From the NCBI GenBank assembly GCA_027491315.1, contig JAIXWL010000004.1, positions 310,001 through 374,000 of the forward strand: 64,000 nucleotides of DNA, in the 5' to 3' direction. The notes below the pieces were generated by a model. The model searched no databases, was not told the DNA's origin, and saw only the letters and a list, made by a program, of their open reading frames with translations. This document shows positions 36,130 to 44,927 of the stretch, in pieces; the stretch's first letter is position 1; each line of letters begins with the position of its first letter. The position numbers and the translations under genes were made by a program. Source of the stretch: Cytophagaceae bacterium (GTDB taxonomy: Bacteria > Bacteroidota > Bacteroidia > Cytophagales > Spirosomataceae).

Positions 36130-39096
36130 TTAAAAATTCACTTTTAAGCCCAATGAAACAGTGCGTGGTCTTGGATACATGTTGTTATCGATTCCACCTC
36201 CAACTTCAGGGTCTAGGCCTTTATATTTTGTCAGGATAAACGCATTTTGAATATTCAAAGACAAATTTGCGTTGAATTTTTTAGCCTGTAAAAGTCTGTT
36301 CAAATTATAACCAAAGTTGATATTATCTACACGTAAAAATGAAGCATTTTGAATGTAATAATCGGAGAAGTATTGCGTGTTATTGAAGTTTGTTTCATAA
36401 ACATTGGGTACTAGGTTCGATAAAAAGTTATTACCACCTGTAGCCGCACGATAAATACCATTATTGGAATTAATGTTGTTGTACATGTAATTTCCAATAT
36501 TGGCTCTCAATACAAAGCCAAATGAAAAGTCCTTAATTTGTAGATTGGACGAAGCTCCTAAGAAATACTTGGAATTAGGGGATTCAAAGCGATAACGGTC
36601 ATCTGAAGAGATTTTGCCATCATTATTACGGTCTACATAAAGTCCTTCAAGGGGCTTTCCACTAGGATCATACACCTGCTGGTACACATAAAATGTATAA
36701 GGCGCATATCCCAAGGAGTGAATCTGAATGGTGTTACCAACCCCGCCTGAAATTCCACCAACTAATATACCTTGGTAGCTAGGATCTGGGACTTTCGTTA
36801 AATTGGTGATGTTACTCTGATTGTAGGTGGCATTAACACCAAAATCCCAATTTACCGTAGTTGTATGAATTGGGTTGAAATTTAAGGTCACTTCAACTCC
36901 CTTATTTTCTAAATTACCCACATTGGTTAAGATTTGGTTGGTTAAGTTAGAGCCAGCAGGTACTGGGATGACAGACAATAAATCTTTGGTGTCTTTCTGA
37001 TATACATCGATTGAACCAGTGATTCCAATCTTTTTGAATCCAAAATCCAAGCCAATGTTTTTGGTGGTAGTTTGTTCCCATTTAATATTGGCATCATATC
37101 CCTCAGGTCTCAAGGTATTTGAAAATGTGCTTCCTAATTGGTACTGAGCATTAGGTTCAGAAATAGTATAGCGAGCCAAATAAGGATAATCACTAAATAC
37201 ATCTTGCTGACCCGTTACACCCCAACCCAAACGTAATTTTAAATCGGAAATAAGCTCTGAATTTTTAAATTCCTCTGAGATTTTCCAGGCAGCGGCTGCA
37301 CTTGGGAAAACACCCCAACGATTTTCTGGAGAGAATCTTGATGAACCATCATTACGCAAGGTAAAGGTTAATAAATACTTGTCGTTTAATGAATAGTTAG
37401 CTCTACCATAAAAAGAAACTAGCGTATTTTGTGTTTTATAGTAGGTATTATTATAAACCGTTCCAGCAATATTCTTATCCAAATCCGTATTGTCTCGTAA
37501 GAAATCTTGGTAAGAATAACCACCCATGACATCTATTTTATGCATACCAATGCTTTTCACATAGTTTAAATAAAACTCAAAGGTTTTATTATCCTTGGTT
37601 TGAGAATAGGTGCCATTTTTTCCACCACGGTCATAGGAATTAGCGATTCCGGCAGGAACAAAAATGCTTCCTTCTGAAGAAGACTTATCAATCGCCAGGT
37701 TGGCATTGGCTCTTAATTCAGGTAGAAAAGGCATTTTATAATCAAAAACGGCATTGGCAATCGTTCTCTTAACGGTCGATTTGTCATTTTGTAGTTCTAA
37801 TAGAGCTACCGGGTTTTTCGGAGCCAAAGAGTTAGGTTTCTTGGTGGCAGGATCTAACCATTCAAAATATCCACCAAATTCTGAGCCTTGAATGGATTGA
37901 GTAGGATCAAATCCTACAGCCGTTCCGATAGCTCCTTGATTAGCAAAAATATTATTGATGATAGATGACTTTAGATTTAAATCAACCTTCAACGAGTTAT
38001 TAAAAAAGCTAGGACTTAAACCAATGGCCGTAGAAATACGGTCCATGTTGGATGTTTTTAAGATACCGTTTTGGTTCAAATAACCCACCGATGCACGAAC
38101 CGGCATATTTTTAATGGAACCAGTAATGCTCACATTATTATCGATCGAGATGGCATTGCGGTAAATTTCTTTTTGCCAATCCGTAGATGACTTGCCTAAC
38201 AAAGCCTTTTGAGCAGCGCTTCCTTTTGCCGAAATCATCGAGGTGAAATCAGCGGCAGATAACACATCTAGGTAAGAACGAACTTGTGCTGAGGAGGCTA
38301 CTGAGCTTACAGAAACCTTAATGTCATCTCCTTTTTTACCTTTCTTGGTCGTGATTAAAATGACACCATTGGAGGCTCTTGATCCATAGATAGCGGTGGC
38401 AGAAGCATCTTTCAGTACGTTGAAAGACTCAATGTCATTCGGGTTGATGAATGACAAGGCATTAGCTGCACCCGAGATGCCGTTATTGTCAAGAGGTACA
38501 CCATCGATAACAATTAAAGGGTCATTATTGGCATTTAAAGAAGAACCACCACGAATTCGGATGGTTGAACCTGCACCTGGTGCACCGCCATTGGAGGTAA
38601 TTTGAACTCCGGCTACTTTACCAGCTACTAATTGGTCAGGGGAAACAATATTTCCTTTTTGAAAATCAACGGAGGAGATTGAAACCACAGAACCCGTCAA
38701 ATCTTTCTTTTTCTGTGATCCATAACCAATCACCACCACCTCATTCAGGGATTGTGAATCAGATTCCAACTGGATGCTAAAAGAAGTTTGGTTTCCGACG
38801 CTTACCTCTTTAGTGATGTATCCTATGGAGGAGATAATCAACACATTGTTAGAGGAAACATTTGCTAGGGTGAACTGACCCTTTGCATCAGCTGAAACAC
38901 CTTTGCTGGTGCCTTTAACCGCAACTGAAGCTCCGGGTATGGGGCCTTCCTTGGAATTAACAGTACCACTAATGGTCTGCTGAGCAATGACCGAAAAAAC
39001 GGAAAAAATAACCAATGATAAAGTCAAGAAAATACTCTTTCCTTTCCCTTGGTTAAATCCCTCGATCCAGCTAGTAAATTTAGCTTTCATAGACAT
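36130..39096 (-). CDS. susC: SusC-like TonB-dependent outer-membrane transporter
   Basis: 988 aa. After the signal region (SIFLTLSLVIFSVFSVIAQ) come a carboxypeptidase-D-like domain (ISGTVNSKEGPIPGASVAVK), the TonB box/plug (LNEVVVIGYGSQKKKDLTGS, TIRIRGGSSLNANNDPLIVI, ATAIYGSRASNGVILITTKK) and the beta-barrel ending RPRTVSLGLKVNF. It has no STN domain, so control should not use FecR/sigma but the divergent AraC-type sensor. It imports maltooligosaccharides with energy from TonB. It is first gene of the operon susC-susD-susE-susA-GH13. Confidence 0.95.
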   Translation of the reverse strand: MSMKAKFTSWIEGFNQGKGKSIFLTLSLVIFSVFSVIAQQTISGTVNSKEGPIPGASVAVKGTSKGVSADAKGQFTLANVSSNNVLIISSIGYITKEVSVGNQTSFSIQLESDSQSLNEVVVIGYGSQKKKDLTGSVVSISSVDFQKGNIVSPDQLVAGKVAGVQITSNGGAPGAGSTIRIRGGSSLNANNDPLIVIDGVPLDNNGISGAANALSFINPNDIESFNVLKDASATAIYGSRASNGVILITTKKGKKGDDIKVSVSSVASSAQVRSYLDVLSAADFTSMISAKGSAAQKALLGKSSTDWQKEIYRNAISIDNNVSITGSIKNMPVRASVGYLNQNGILKTSNMDRISTAIGLSPSFFNNSLKVDLNLKSSIINNIFANQGAIGTAVGFDPTQSIQGSEFGGYFEWLDPATKKPNSLAPKNPVALLELQNDKSTVKRTIANAVFDYKMPFLPELRANANLAIDKSSSEGSIFVPAGIANSYDRGGKNGTYSQTKDNKTFEFYLNYVKSIGMHKIDVMGGYSYQDFLRDNTDLDKNIAGTVYNNTYYKTQNTLVSFYGRANYSLNDKYLLTFTLRNDGSSRFSPENRWGVFPSAAAAWKISEEFKNSELISDLKLRLGWGVTGQQDVFSDYPYLARYTISEPNAQYQLGSTFSNTLRPEGYDANIKWEQTTTKNIGLDFGFKKIGITGSIDVYQKDTKDLLSVIPVPAGSNLTNQILTNVGNLENKGVEVTLNFNPIHTTTVNWDFGVNATYNQSNITNLTKVPDPSYQGILVGGISGGVGNTIQIHSLGYAPYTFYVYQQVYDPSGKPLEGLYVDRNNDGKISSDDRYRFESPNSKYFLGASSNLQIKDFSFGFVLRANIGNYMYNNINSNNGIYRAATGGNNFLSNLVPNVYETNFNNTQYFSDYYIQNASFLRVDNINFGYNLNRLLQAKKFNANLSLNIQNAFILTKYKGLDPEVGGGIDNNMYPRPRTVSLGLKVNF

Positions 39097-39198
39097 GATT
39101 AAAATTTGTTAAAAAATATTTTTTTAAAAACTCAAAATTAAAGTACTAAAGCATTAGATTCGCCCCACTTTAATTCCTGATAAAAAATAATGAATTAG

Positions 39199-39237
39199 TA
39201 CAATTGTCTGTAAATGAATAAATTACAATTAATTGTA
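39199..39237. promoter_or_regulatory. Paired TACAATT boxes between susC and its divergent regulator
   Basis: A perfect 14-bp palindrome TACAATTAATTGTA (39224-39237) is preceded 25 bp away by TACAATTGT (39199-39207), which holds the 8-bp palindrome ACAATTGT. They sit in the 197-bp gap between the susC and regulator starts. A repeated box at this place is what an AraC-type activator site would look like; binding is inferred. Confidence 0.45.
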
Positions 39238-39293
39238 CGAATCATTTTATAAAGTGGAACAACAATAAAAAGGTACCCGATAATAAATTTGCC

Positions 39294-41228
39294 ATGATAG
39301 GCTCTCCATTTAAATACGCTTTGCTTAGGTTAACCTTGCTTCCTTTACTGATGGTCCTATGTCACATGACCTTGGCCCAGCATAAGTTGGAGTTAATAGC
39401 CCCTACACAAAAATTATTACCAAAAGGAGACTTTTACCTAGCGGCTGATTTTAATAACTGGGACCCGGGAGACCCTAGGTTTCAATTCAAAAAAAAATCA
39501 AATGGAAACTATGAAGTAAGCATACCTGATAGTGTACGTACTTTTGAATATAAAATTACCCAAGGCACTTGGCATCTGGTAGAAGGAACCAAAGACGGAA
39601 ATGTCAGTGGCAATAGGAAGTTTGAAATCAAGTCTCAAGATACCTCCAAAATTCACATCATTCAATTATTAGGGTGGGAGAAGAAAGCTACCTACCGCAT
39701 TATCGTAAATAAAATTCCAGCGGCTACTCCGTTTGATGCCAAATTGTATGTCACGGGGAATTTCAATAATTGGAATCCTAAAGATGAAAACTACTTATTA
39801 ATTCAACATGCGGATGGTTCGTATAGAACTACCGTTCTTTCTGAGTTGACTGAAATTCAATACAAAATTACCCGGGGAAATTGGGCTTCTGTGGAATGTT
39901 ATAGCAATGGTAAAGCCCGGCCCAATAGGAAAATAGAAAGGGCAGAAAAGTTAAAATGGAATCCTAGGGATATTGAGCATAAAATAAATATCGAGGTGGA
40001 AAACTGGGAAGACCTCACAGGGATCTTCAATTTTTTCGACTTATACAGTCTTTTTTTATTGTTTGCCAGTTTTAGTGGAATTTTATTGATGATTGCTATT
40101 CCAACCATTCAAAATTCTAACTGGTTAGCTAACCGTTGGTTGATTTCATTAATAGGCGTCATTTCCCTTACCCTCTTATTGAAAATTGTGTCGGCTGATC
40201 GAAATATAGCTCAGGAATTTCCCAAGTTATTGCTTTTGCCTGATTTTATCGTTTTTGCATTTGCTCCTTTATATCATTTATACATTGAAAAGTTATTGTT
40301 TAAATCGAGCGATTTTAAAATTAAATGGCGGTGGATTTACCTGCCAAGTTTACTTCAGGCTTTGATCTATTTACCCTATTTTAATTTAGATTATAATACG
40401 TTCCGATATGCTCAGCTAAACCATGAGCCCTCTTTCCAAATTCTATTTTTGTTAATTGGGTCAGCGGGGATTATTTGGAATTTGATTCAGTGGAATAAAT
40501 TTCGAAAGATCTTAGATATATACCTCGAAAAAAGTAAAATAAGTTCATCCTTTGAGGAGAATTTGAGTTATTTAAGTATCACCCAAATCATCTATTTAGC
40601 CTGCATCATTTTAGGCTTTTTAGCCTTGATTTTATATTTGCTAGGCTTTGTCATCGATGAGGACTTAACCTTATTAAGTAGCCAGATTGTGGATCTAATT
40701 TGGGTGGTATTTGCTTCTTTACCTTTCTTCTTGGGCTATTATGCCATACACCAGCCTGAGATTTTCAAAATTTCGCAGAAGCATAATATTTTAGGATCTG
40801 AAAGTGAAATAGACCTAAATACACCCATTCAAAGAGAAAATACCTATGTGCCGGGTAATAAGGAAGTTGTTAAAGATGAACTGGCCGAGAGAATTGTTGA
40901 AATAATGGTGCAATCAAAACCTTATTTGAATCCCAAATTGACCTTAAATGATTTGGCAAATCAGTTGAATGTTTCGCCACATGTGATGTCAAAAACCTTG
41001 AATGATTCCTTTCAGAAAAACTTTTTTGACTTCATTAATACGTATAGGACAGAGGCTTTTAAGGAAAAATTAGATGATCCGAAGTTTCAAAATTACACCT
41101 TTTTAGCGGTGGCCTTTGAGGCTGGATTTAATTCCAAAACTGCTTTTAATAGATCCTTTAAGCGGGTAACAGGGCAGTCGCCAAGTGAATATTTGCAAAG
41201 CATTAACCAATCTGAAAATATGATTTAG
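39294..41228 (+). CDS. Starch-sensor regulator: two periplasmic CBM-like modules, seven membrane spans, AraC output
   Basis: 644 aa. A signal peptide (LLRLTLLPLLMVLCHMTLAQ) leads to two about 95-aa beta-sandwich modules (about 30-115 and 130-225), each with FNNWDPGD or FNNWNPKD and a YKIT(Q/R)GxW strand, as in starch-binding CBM20/CBM48 domains. Seven hydrophobic helices follow (about 250-485), then a cytoplasmic AraC domain (about 540-640; LTLNDLANQLNVSPHVMSKTL, FEAGFNSKTAFNRSFKRVTG). The topology places sugar binding outside and DNA binding inside. It is divergent from the sus operon, where B. thetaiotaomicron has SusR, so it should switch the operon on in response to starch fragments. The gene at 5360 has the same membrane-AraC core without the modules. 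Confidence 0.9.
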   Translation: MIGSPFKYALLRLTLLPLLMVLCHMTLAQHKLELIAPTQKLLPKGDFYLAADFNNWDPGDPRFQFKKKSNGNYEVSIPDSVRTFEYKITQGTWHLVEGTKDGNVSGNRKFEIKSQDTSKIHIIQLLGWEKKATYRIIVNKIPAATPFDAKLYVTGNFNNWNPKDENYLLIQHADGSYRTTVLSELTEIQYKITRGNWASVECYSNGKARPNRKIERAEKLKWNPRDIEHKINIEVENWEDLTGIFNFFDLYSLFLLFASFSGILLMIAIPTIQNSNWLANRWLISLIGVISLTLLLKIVSADRNIAQEFPKLLLLPDFIVFAFAPLYHLYIEKLLFKSSDFKIKWRWIYLPSLLQALIYLPYFNLDYNTFRYAQLNHEPSFQILFLLIGSAGIIWNLIQWNKFRKILDIYLEKSKISSSFEENLSYLSITQIIYLACIILGFLALILYLLGFVIDEDLTLLSSQIVDLIWVVFASLPFFLGYYAIHQPEIFKISQKHNILGSESEIDLNTPIQRENTYVPGNKEVVKDELAERIVEIMVQSKPYLNPKLTLNDLANQLNVSPHVMSKTLNDSFQKNFFDFINTYRTEAFKEKLDDPKFQNYTFLAVAFEAGFNSKTAFNRSFKRVTGQSPSEYLQSINQSENMI

Positions 41229-41286
41229 CTGCTTGGATGAAGTGATCTTTGCGCTAATGTCTATTGAACTTATAAAATCTACCAGC

Positions 41287-41547
41287 ATGTCTACGTGGCA
41301 AGAAGAAAATCAAGCTTTAATCAAAACCTTTGTGTTTGATTCCTTTGAGGAGGCCATGCGTTTCATGCAATTAGCTTCTGTGTATATTGGTCAAATAGAT
41401 CATCACCCAACTTGGACAAACACCTATAACAAGATTCAGATTTCATTGACTAGCCATGATGCAGGTCATGTAATAACACAAAAGGACAGGGATTTAGCTG
41501 CGTATTTAGATAGCTTGTACCAGCAGTTTATACCTAATGGGAATTAA
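41287..41547 (+). CDS. 4a-hydroxytetrahydrobiopterin dehydratase (pterin-4a-carbinolamine dehydratase)
   Basis: 87 aa from the ATG at 41287 (MSTWQEENQALIKTFVF); an upstream ATG at 41257 or the frame to 41233 would add an unconserved leader. The hallmark [H-H-P]xW..Y..V/I signature is seen as QIDHHPTWTNTYNKIQISL with TSH after it; DSFEEAMRFM and KDRDLAAYLD are also typical. It dehydrates 4a-hydroxy-tetrahydropterin during pterin recycling, for example with phenylalanine hydroxylase. It follows the starch regulator but is unrelated in function. Confidence 0.9.
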   Translation: MSTWQEENQALIKTFVFDSFEEAMRFMQLASVYIGQIDHHPTWTNTYNKIQISLTSHDAGHVITQKDRDLAAYLDSLYQQFIPNGN

Positions 41548-41680
41548 AGAAATGCTTTGTGTGGGTTGATTTAACCATGCGGATATTTGAAAACAAACTA
41601 TTTAGTACAGGTGGGCTGTATATAATGGAATTCTAAAGGGAAAAGACTTGTTAAGGAAATTTTCATGTTTTCAATAAATA

Positions 41681-41712
41681 ATAAGCCTACAAAAATTATT
41701 TTGCAGGCTTAT
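41681..41712 (-). terminator. Hairpin downstream of the sulfatase operon
   Basis: AATAAGCCTACAAAA and TTTTGCAGGCTTAT pair with one mismatch over about 13 bp. It lies about 75 bp beyond the small ORF at 41789, in the about 240-bp stretch between the pterin dehydratase stop and that ORF, where I see nothing else. Confidence 0.5.
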
Positions 41713-41788
41713 ACTTTTATGGGGATAGGTTTAGGGGTCAGATTTGAATACTGAACAGCCTTTAATTAAACTTTTTGTAATGGGAAAA

Positions 41789-42019
41789 TTATTTAAGTTT
41801 CATAGAATTTTTAGATTGGGCCACAATATTTAGGTGTTTATTTATTTTTGAAACTTCAACTTCTTTGGATTTTTGAATGAATCCCGATCGTCTATTGGGT
41901 ATAGTTACCTTACACGATGTTATTTTAGAAGTATCTGGACAAAGCTGAACCCCGAACGACCTAACATGATAAGTATTAAGTGAGGCTATCAAAAACAAAA
42001 TTTGGCTATACTGCTTCAT
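41789..42019 (-). CDS. Small putative secreted protein after a sulfatase
   Basis: 76 aa. MKQYSQILFLIASLNTYHVRS could be a signal peptide; then two cysteines (QLCPDTSKITSCKVTIP) and a lysine-rich tail. The ATG lies 2 bp after the sulfatase stop (TAATTATG), so translation would be coupled. No family is recognised and composition is less convincing than its neighbours. It is either a real small gene of the operon or a chance frame. Confidence 0.42.
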   Translation of the reverse strand: MKQYSQILFLIASLNTYHVRSFGVQLCPDTSKITSCKVTIPNRRSGFIQKSKEVEVSKINKHLNIVAQSKNSMKLK

Positions 42020-42021
42020 AA

Positions 42022-43407
42022 TTAGTCTTCTAAATTACTCTTAACAGGAATCATTCCTGCTTTATGTTTTCTTACTAATTCATTTATCTCCTCTACTTTT
42101 TTCTCATTTTTACTTGCAATGTCATATTGCTCAGAGGGATCTATCGATAAATTGAATAATTGAGGTTTTTCTAGTTTTTCTATCTTTTCAGGATATCCAA
42201 TGGGATTATTTTTTAAATAGTATAATTTGTAGTCTCCCAATCTTGCCGCAAATAAATCAGTGGCATGGTAAAAAAACATTTCATTTCTTGGATTGACATC
42301 TTTATTCTGAACCATTAAGGGACTTAGGTCGTAGCCATCTGTTTTAACTTGATTAGGTATTTCAATTTTCGCTAAACTGCATAGAGTAGGTAAAATATCT
42401 AATGTACTTCCCATCTTCATTTCAACTTTAGGTTTAATATTGCTAGGAGCCCAAACAATAAATGGCACACGCATACCTCCTTCATAGCTGGTACCTTTAG
42501 CTCCGAACAATAAACCCGAAGAACCTCCTTGCTCTTTGAATAATTTCCATGGGCCATTGTCAGAAGTAAAGATGACATAGGTATTTTCATCTAGGTGTAA
42601 TTCTTTTAACGTTTTCATTACTTGTCCAACGCTCCAATCTAATTCTTCAATAACATCTCCATATAATCCTCTGATGCTTTTGTCTTTGAAATTTTTTCCA
42701 GCAAAAAGAGGAATATGAGGCATTGAATGCGCTAAATACAAAAAGAAAGATTTATCCTTATTTCTTTTAATGAAGTCAACAGACTCCTCGGTATATCTTT
42801 GTGTAATGGTATTTTGGTTTGCAGGTCTTTCTATAATTTCATTATTACGCATAAGAGGAACATTGAAATCCTCAATTTCTGGTGTAAATAATTTTTCAAA
42901 TGTAGATCCAGCTTTTCGATCCATATCATTGGAATAAGGTATCCCAAAATAGTAATCAAATCCATTATTATTGGGAGCAAATTGTTTTAGATGCCCCAAG
43001 TGCCATTTACCCACTAATGCAGTTTGGTAATTATTCATTTTTAGAATTTCGGCAATGGTTAATTCTGCCTCTGGTAGTCCACCTTTTGAATCCGGAAATA
43101 AAACCCTTCGTTTATAACTTTCCATCCCTATCCGTACAGGTAGTTTACCTGTCATCAATGCAGCTCTAGACGGAGTACAAACATTAGAAGCCACGTAAAA
43201 ATTGGTCCATTTTTGGCCTTCATAAGCCATTCTATCTAAATTTGGGGTCTTAATTACCGGATTTCCGTAGGTGCCTAAATCTCCATAACCTAAATCATCC
43301 GTATAAATAACGATGAAGTTGGGTTTTCTTTTCTTTGACGACTGCGCGTTCAATTGAAAAAAAGTGAACAAAAGAACAAGGGGTATAAAAAATAGTTTAA
43401 GTTTCAT
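42022..43407 (-). CDS. Secreted sulfatase (S1 family)
   Basis: 461 aa with signal peptide MKLKLFFIPLVLLFTFFQLN. Metal site IYTDDLGYGDLG, formylglycine motif CTPSR (Cys77), LVGKWHLGH, LAHSMPHIPLF and IFTSDNGPW are all intact, with AKGTSYEGGMRVPFI late in the sequence. The pattern is that of exo-acting or cerebroside/arylsulfatase A-like bacterial enzymes. It follows a second sulfatase by 12 bp, so they form a pair downstream of the STN-type SusC/SusD genes and probably act on the same sulfated glycan. Confidence 0.92.
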   Translation of the reverse strand: MKLKLFFIPLVLLFTFFQLNAQSSKKRKPNFIVIYTDDLGYGDLGTYGNPVIKTPNLDRMAYEGQKWTNFYVASNVCTPSRAALMTGKLPVRIGMESYKRRVLFPDSKGGLPEAELTIAEILKMNNYQTALVGKWHLGHLKQFAPNNNGFDYYFGIPYSNDMDRKAGSTFEKLFTPEIEDFNVPLMRNNEIIERPANQNTITQRYTEESVDFIKRNKDKSFFLYLAHSMPHIPLFAGKNFKDKSIRGLYGDVIEELDWSVGQVMKTLKELHLDENTYVIFTSDNGPWKLFKEQGGSSGLLFGAKGTSYEGGMRVPFIVWAPSNIKPKVEMKMGSTLDILPTLCSLAKIEIPNQVKTDGYDLSPLMVQNKDVNPRNEMFFYHATDLFAARLGDYKLYYLKNNPIGYPEKIEKLEKPQLFNLSIDPSEQYDIASKNEKKVEEINELVRKHKAGMIPVKSNLED

Positions 43408-43419
43408 AAAACGTTATTT

Positions 43420-44760
43420 TTAAGGTTTTTGCCAAGGGACTCTTCCGCCTTCTTGAATGAAAGTCATTAATAAATTGTTTAATTTTTTGACCATTTCTGG
43501 ATTCGAATTAACCAGATTGTTTTTCTCCAGTGGGTCATTTTTTAGATGGTAAAGTTCATAAGGTTGAAAAGGAGAATTTTGTAAAAGTTTCCAATCACCC
43601 AATCTGACAGCATGATAGGCTTTTCCACCGTATTGAATACCACCTTCTCTGCGCGTGAAATATAAAGGTCGCTCAGTTTGTTTTACATCTTTATTTAAAA
43701 GAACTGAAGCAAAACTCCTTCCTTCGACTTTATGGGGCATAGGTATGCCTACTAATTCTAACATTGTTGGAAAAATATCCATCGTCAAATTCACCTGAAC
43801 AGAGCTGGAAGCTTTTTCAATTTTTTTAGGCCAAGTTATGACTGTCGGTACTCGGATTCCACCTTCATACATACTCTGCTTTCCATCTCTTAATTCTCCG
43901 TTATTGGCCAAATCTGGTAGATGTCCTCCATTGTCAGAAGTGAAAATAATGATGGTGTTTTCATATTGACCAGATTTCTTAAGCGCATCAATTACTTGGC
44001 CAATTCCATCATCCAAATGTTCAATTAATGCAACCAACTTAGCTCTCTTTTCATTTATACCGGGGTTTCTAGCAATAACTTTATCTAACCATGCTTGAGG
44101 TGGTTGTACCGGAAAATGAGGAGCATTATAAGCAAGATAGAGGAAAAATGGATTTTTACTTTGACTTTGTTTTTGAATATATTCTATAGACCATTGGGTA
44201 AATAAATCTGTTGCATGTCCTTCGGGTTCAATTTTTTTATTGTTTAAACGCATGAAGTTTATACCGTGGCGAAGGTGAGTCCAATAATCTTCCATCATAT
44301 CTTCTAACCAGCCATGGAAATAATCAAAGCCTTTTTCATTGGGTAGATTGGGTGATTCTAAACCTAAATTCCACTTACCAATGTGTGCGGTCTGATACCC
44401 TGCTTTTTTTAAAACCTTAGGTAGTAATATCGTACTTGGATTCAAATAGCCCCAATTATTCTCTTTATTATATCTAATTAAGCCAGGCACTCCAACAAAA
44501 TCTGGATAACGACCAGACATAAGTGAGGCTCTAGTAGGAGCGCAAACGGGAGAATTTGAATAGAAATAATCAAACTTCATTCCGTCTTTCCTTAAGTTGT
44601 CAATATTGGGTGTTTTTACGTCTTTATTGTCGTAATAAGAAACATCATGATAACCGAGGTCGTCAGTTAGTATAATTAAAATATTAGGCTTTTTATTTTG
44701 TGCCAGTAACAAACATCCACTCAAACACCAAACCAAAACAGTAAAAACGCTCTTTTTCAT
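43420..44760 (-). CDS. Secreted sulfatase (S1 family) with CAPTR active site
   Basis: 446 aa with signal peptide MKKSVFTVLVWCLSGCLLLAQ. Metal site ILTDDLGYHDV, formylglycine motif CAPTR (Cys73; threonine where serine is usual, an accepted variant of CxPxR), IGKWNLG (Asn in place of the usual His in GKWHLG), and IFTSDNGGH. The Asn change near the sulfate pocket is worth note. It is the first of the paired sulfatases, 167 bp and a terminator-like hairpin after susD. Confidence 0.9.
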   Translation of the reverse strand: MKKSVFTVLVWCLSGCLLLAQNKKPNILIILTDDLGYHDVSYYDNKDVKTPNIDNLRKDGMKFDYFYSNSPVCAPTRASLMSGRYPDFVGVPGLIRYNKENNWGYLNPSTILLPKVLKKAGYQTAHIGKWNLGLESPNLPNEKGFDYFHGWLEDMMEDYWTHLRHGINFMRLNNKKIEPEGHATDLFTQWSIEYIQKQSQSKNPFFLYLAYNAPHFPVQPPQAWLDKVIARNPGINEKRAKLVALIEHLDDGIGQVIDALKKSGQYENTIIIFTSDNGGHLPDLANNGELRDGKQSMYEGGIRVPTVITWPKKIEKASSSVQVNLTMDIFPTMLELVGIPMPHKVEGRSFASVLLNKDVKQTERPLYFTRREGGIQYGGKAYHAVRLGDWKLLQNSPFQPYELYHLKNDPLEKNNLVNSNPEMVKKLNNLLMTFIQEGGRVPWQKP

Positions 44761-44841
44761 TTGTTTTAAATTTAAATAAACAAAACAGATTGTATCAAAT
44801 AGTTTCTAATGGTACTTCAAAATAAACCATAGAAATTTGAA

Positions 44842-44878
44842 CAAAAATCGGGAGGGTCAGATTGACTCCTCCCGATAA
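44842..44878 (-). terminator. Terminator between SusD and the sulfatases
   Basis: ATCGGGAGG (44847-44855) pairs with CCTCCCGAT (44868-44876), with an inner GTCA/TGAC stem, and is followed on the minus strand by TTTTTGT. It is a strong intrinsic terminator 50 bp after the SusD stop, so the two sulfatases need read-through or their own promoter. Confidence 0.85.
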
Positions 44879-44927
44879 ATTTAACCATCAACTTGTACTT
44901 ATAATAAGATTTTTTCTGATTGATGTT

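Noticed and set aside
41789-43407. ATGAAACTTAAA shared by the end of the small ORF and the sulfatase start, as a deletion scar of a third sulfatase
   Set aside because: Only 12-13 bp match and nothing after it resembles a sulfatase; likely chance.
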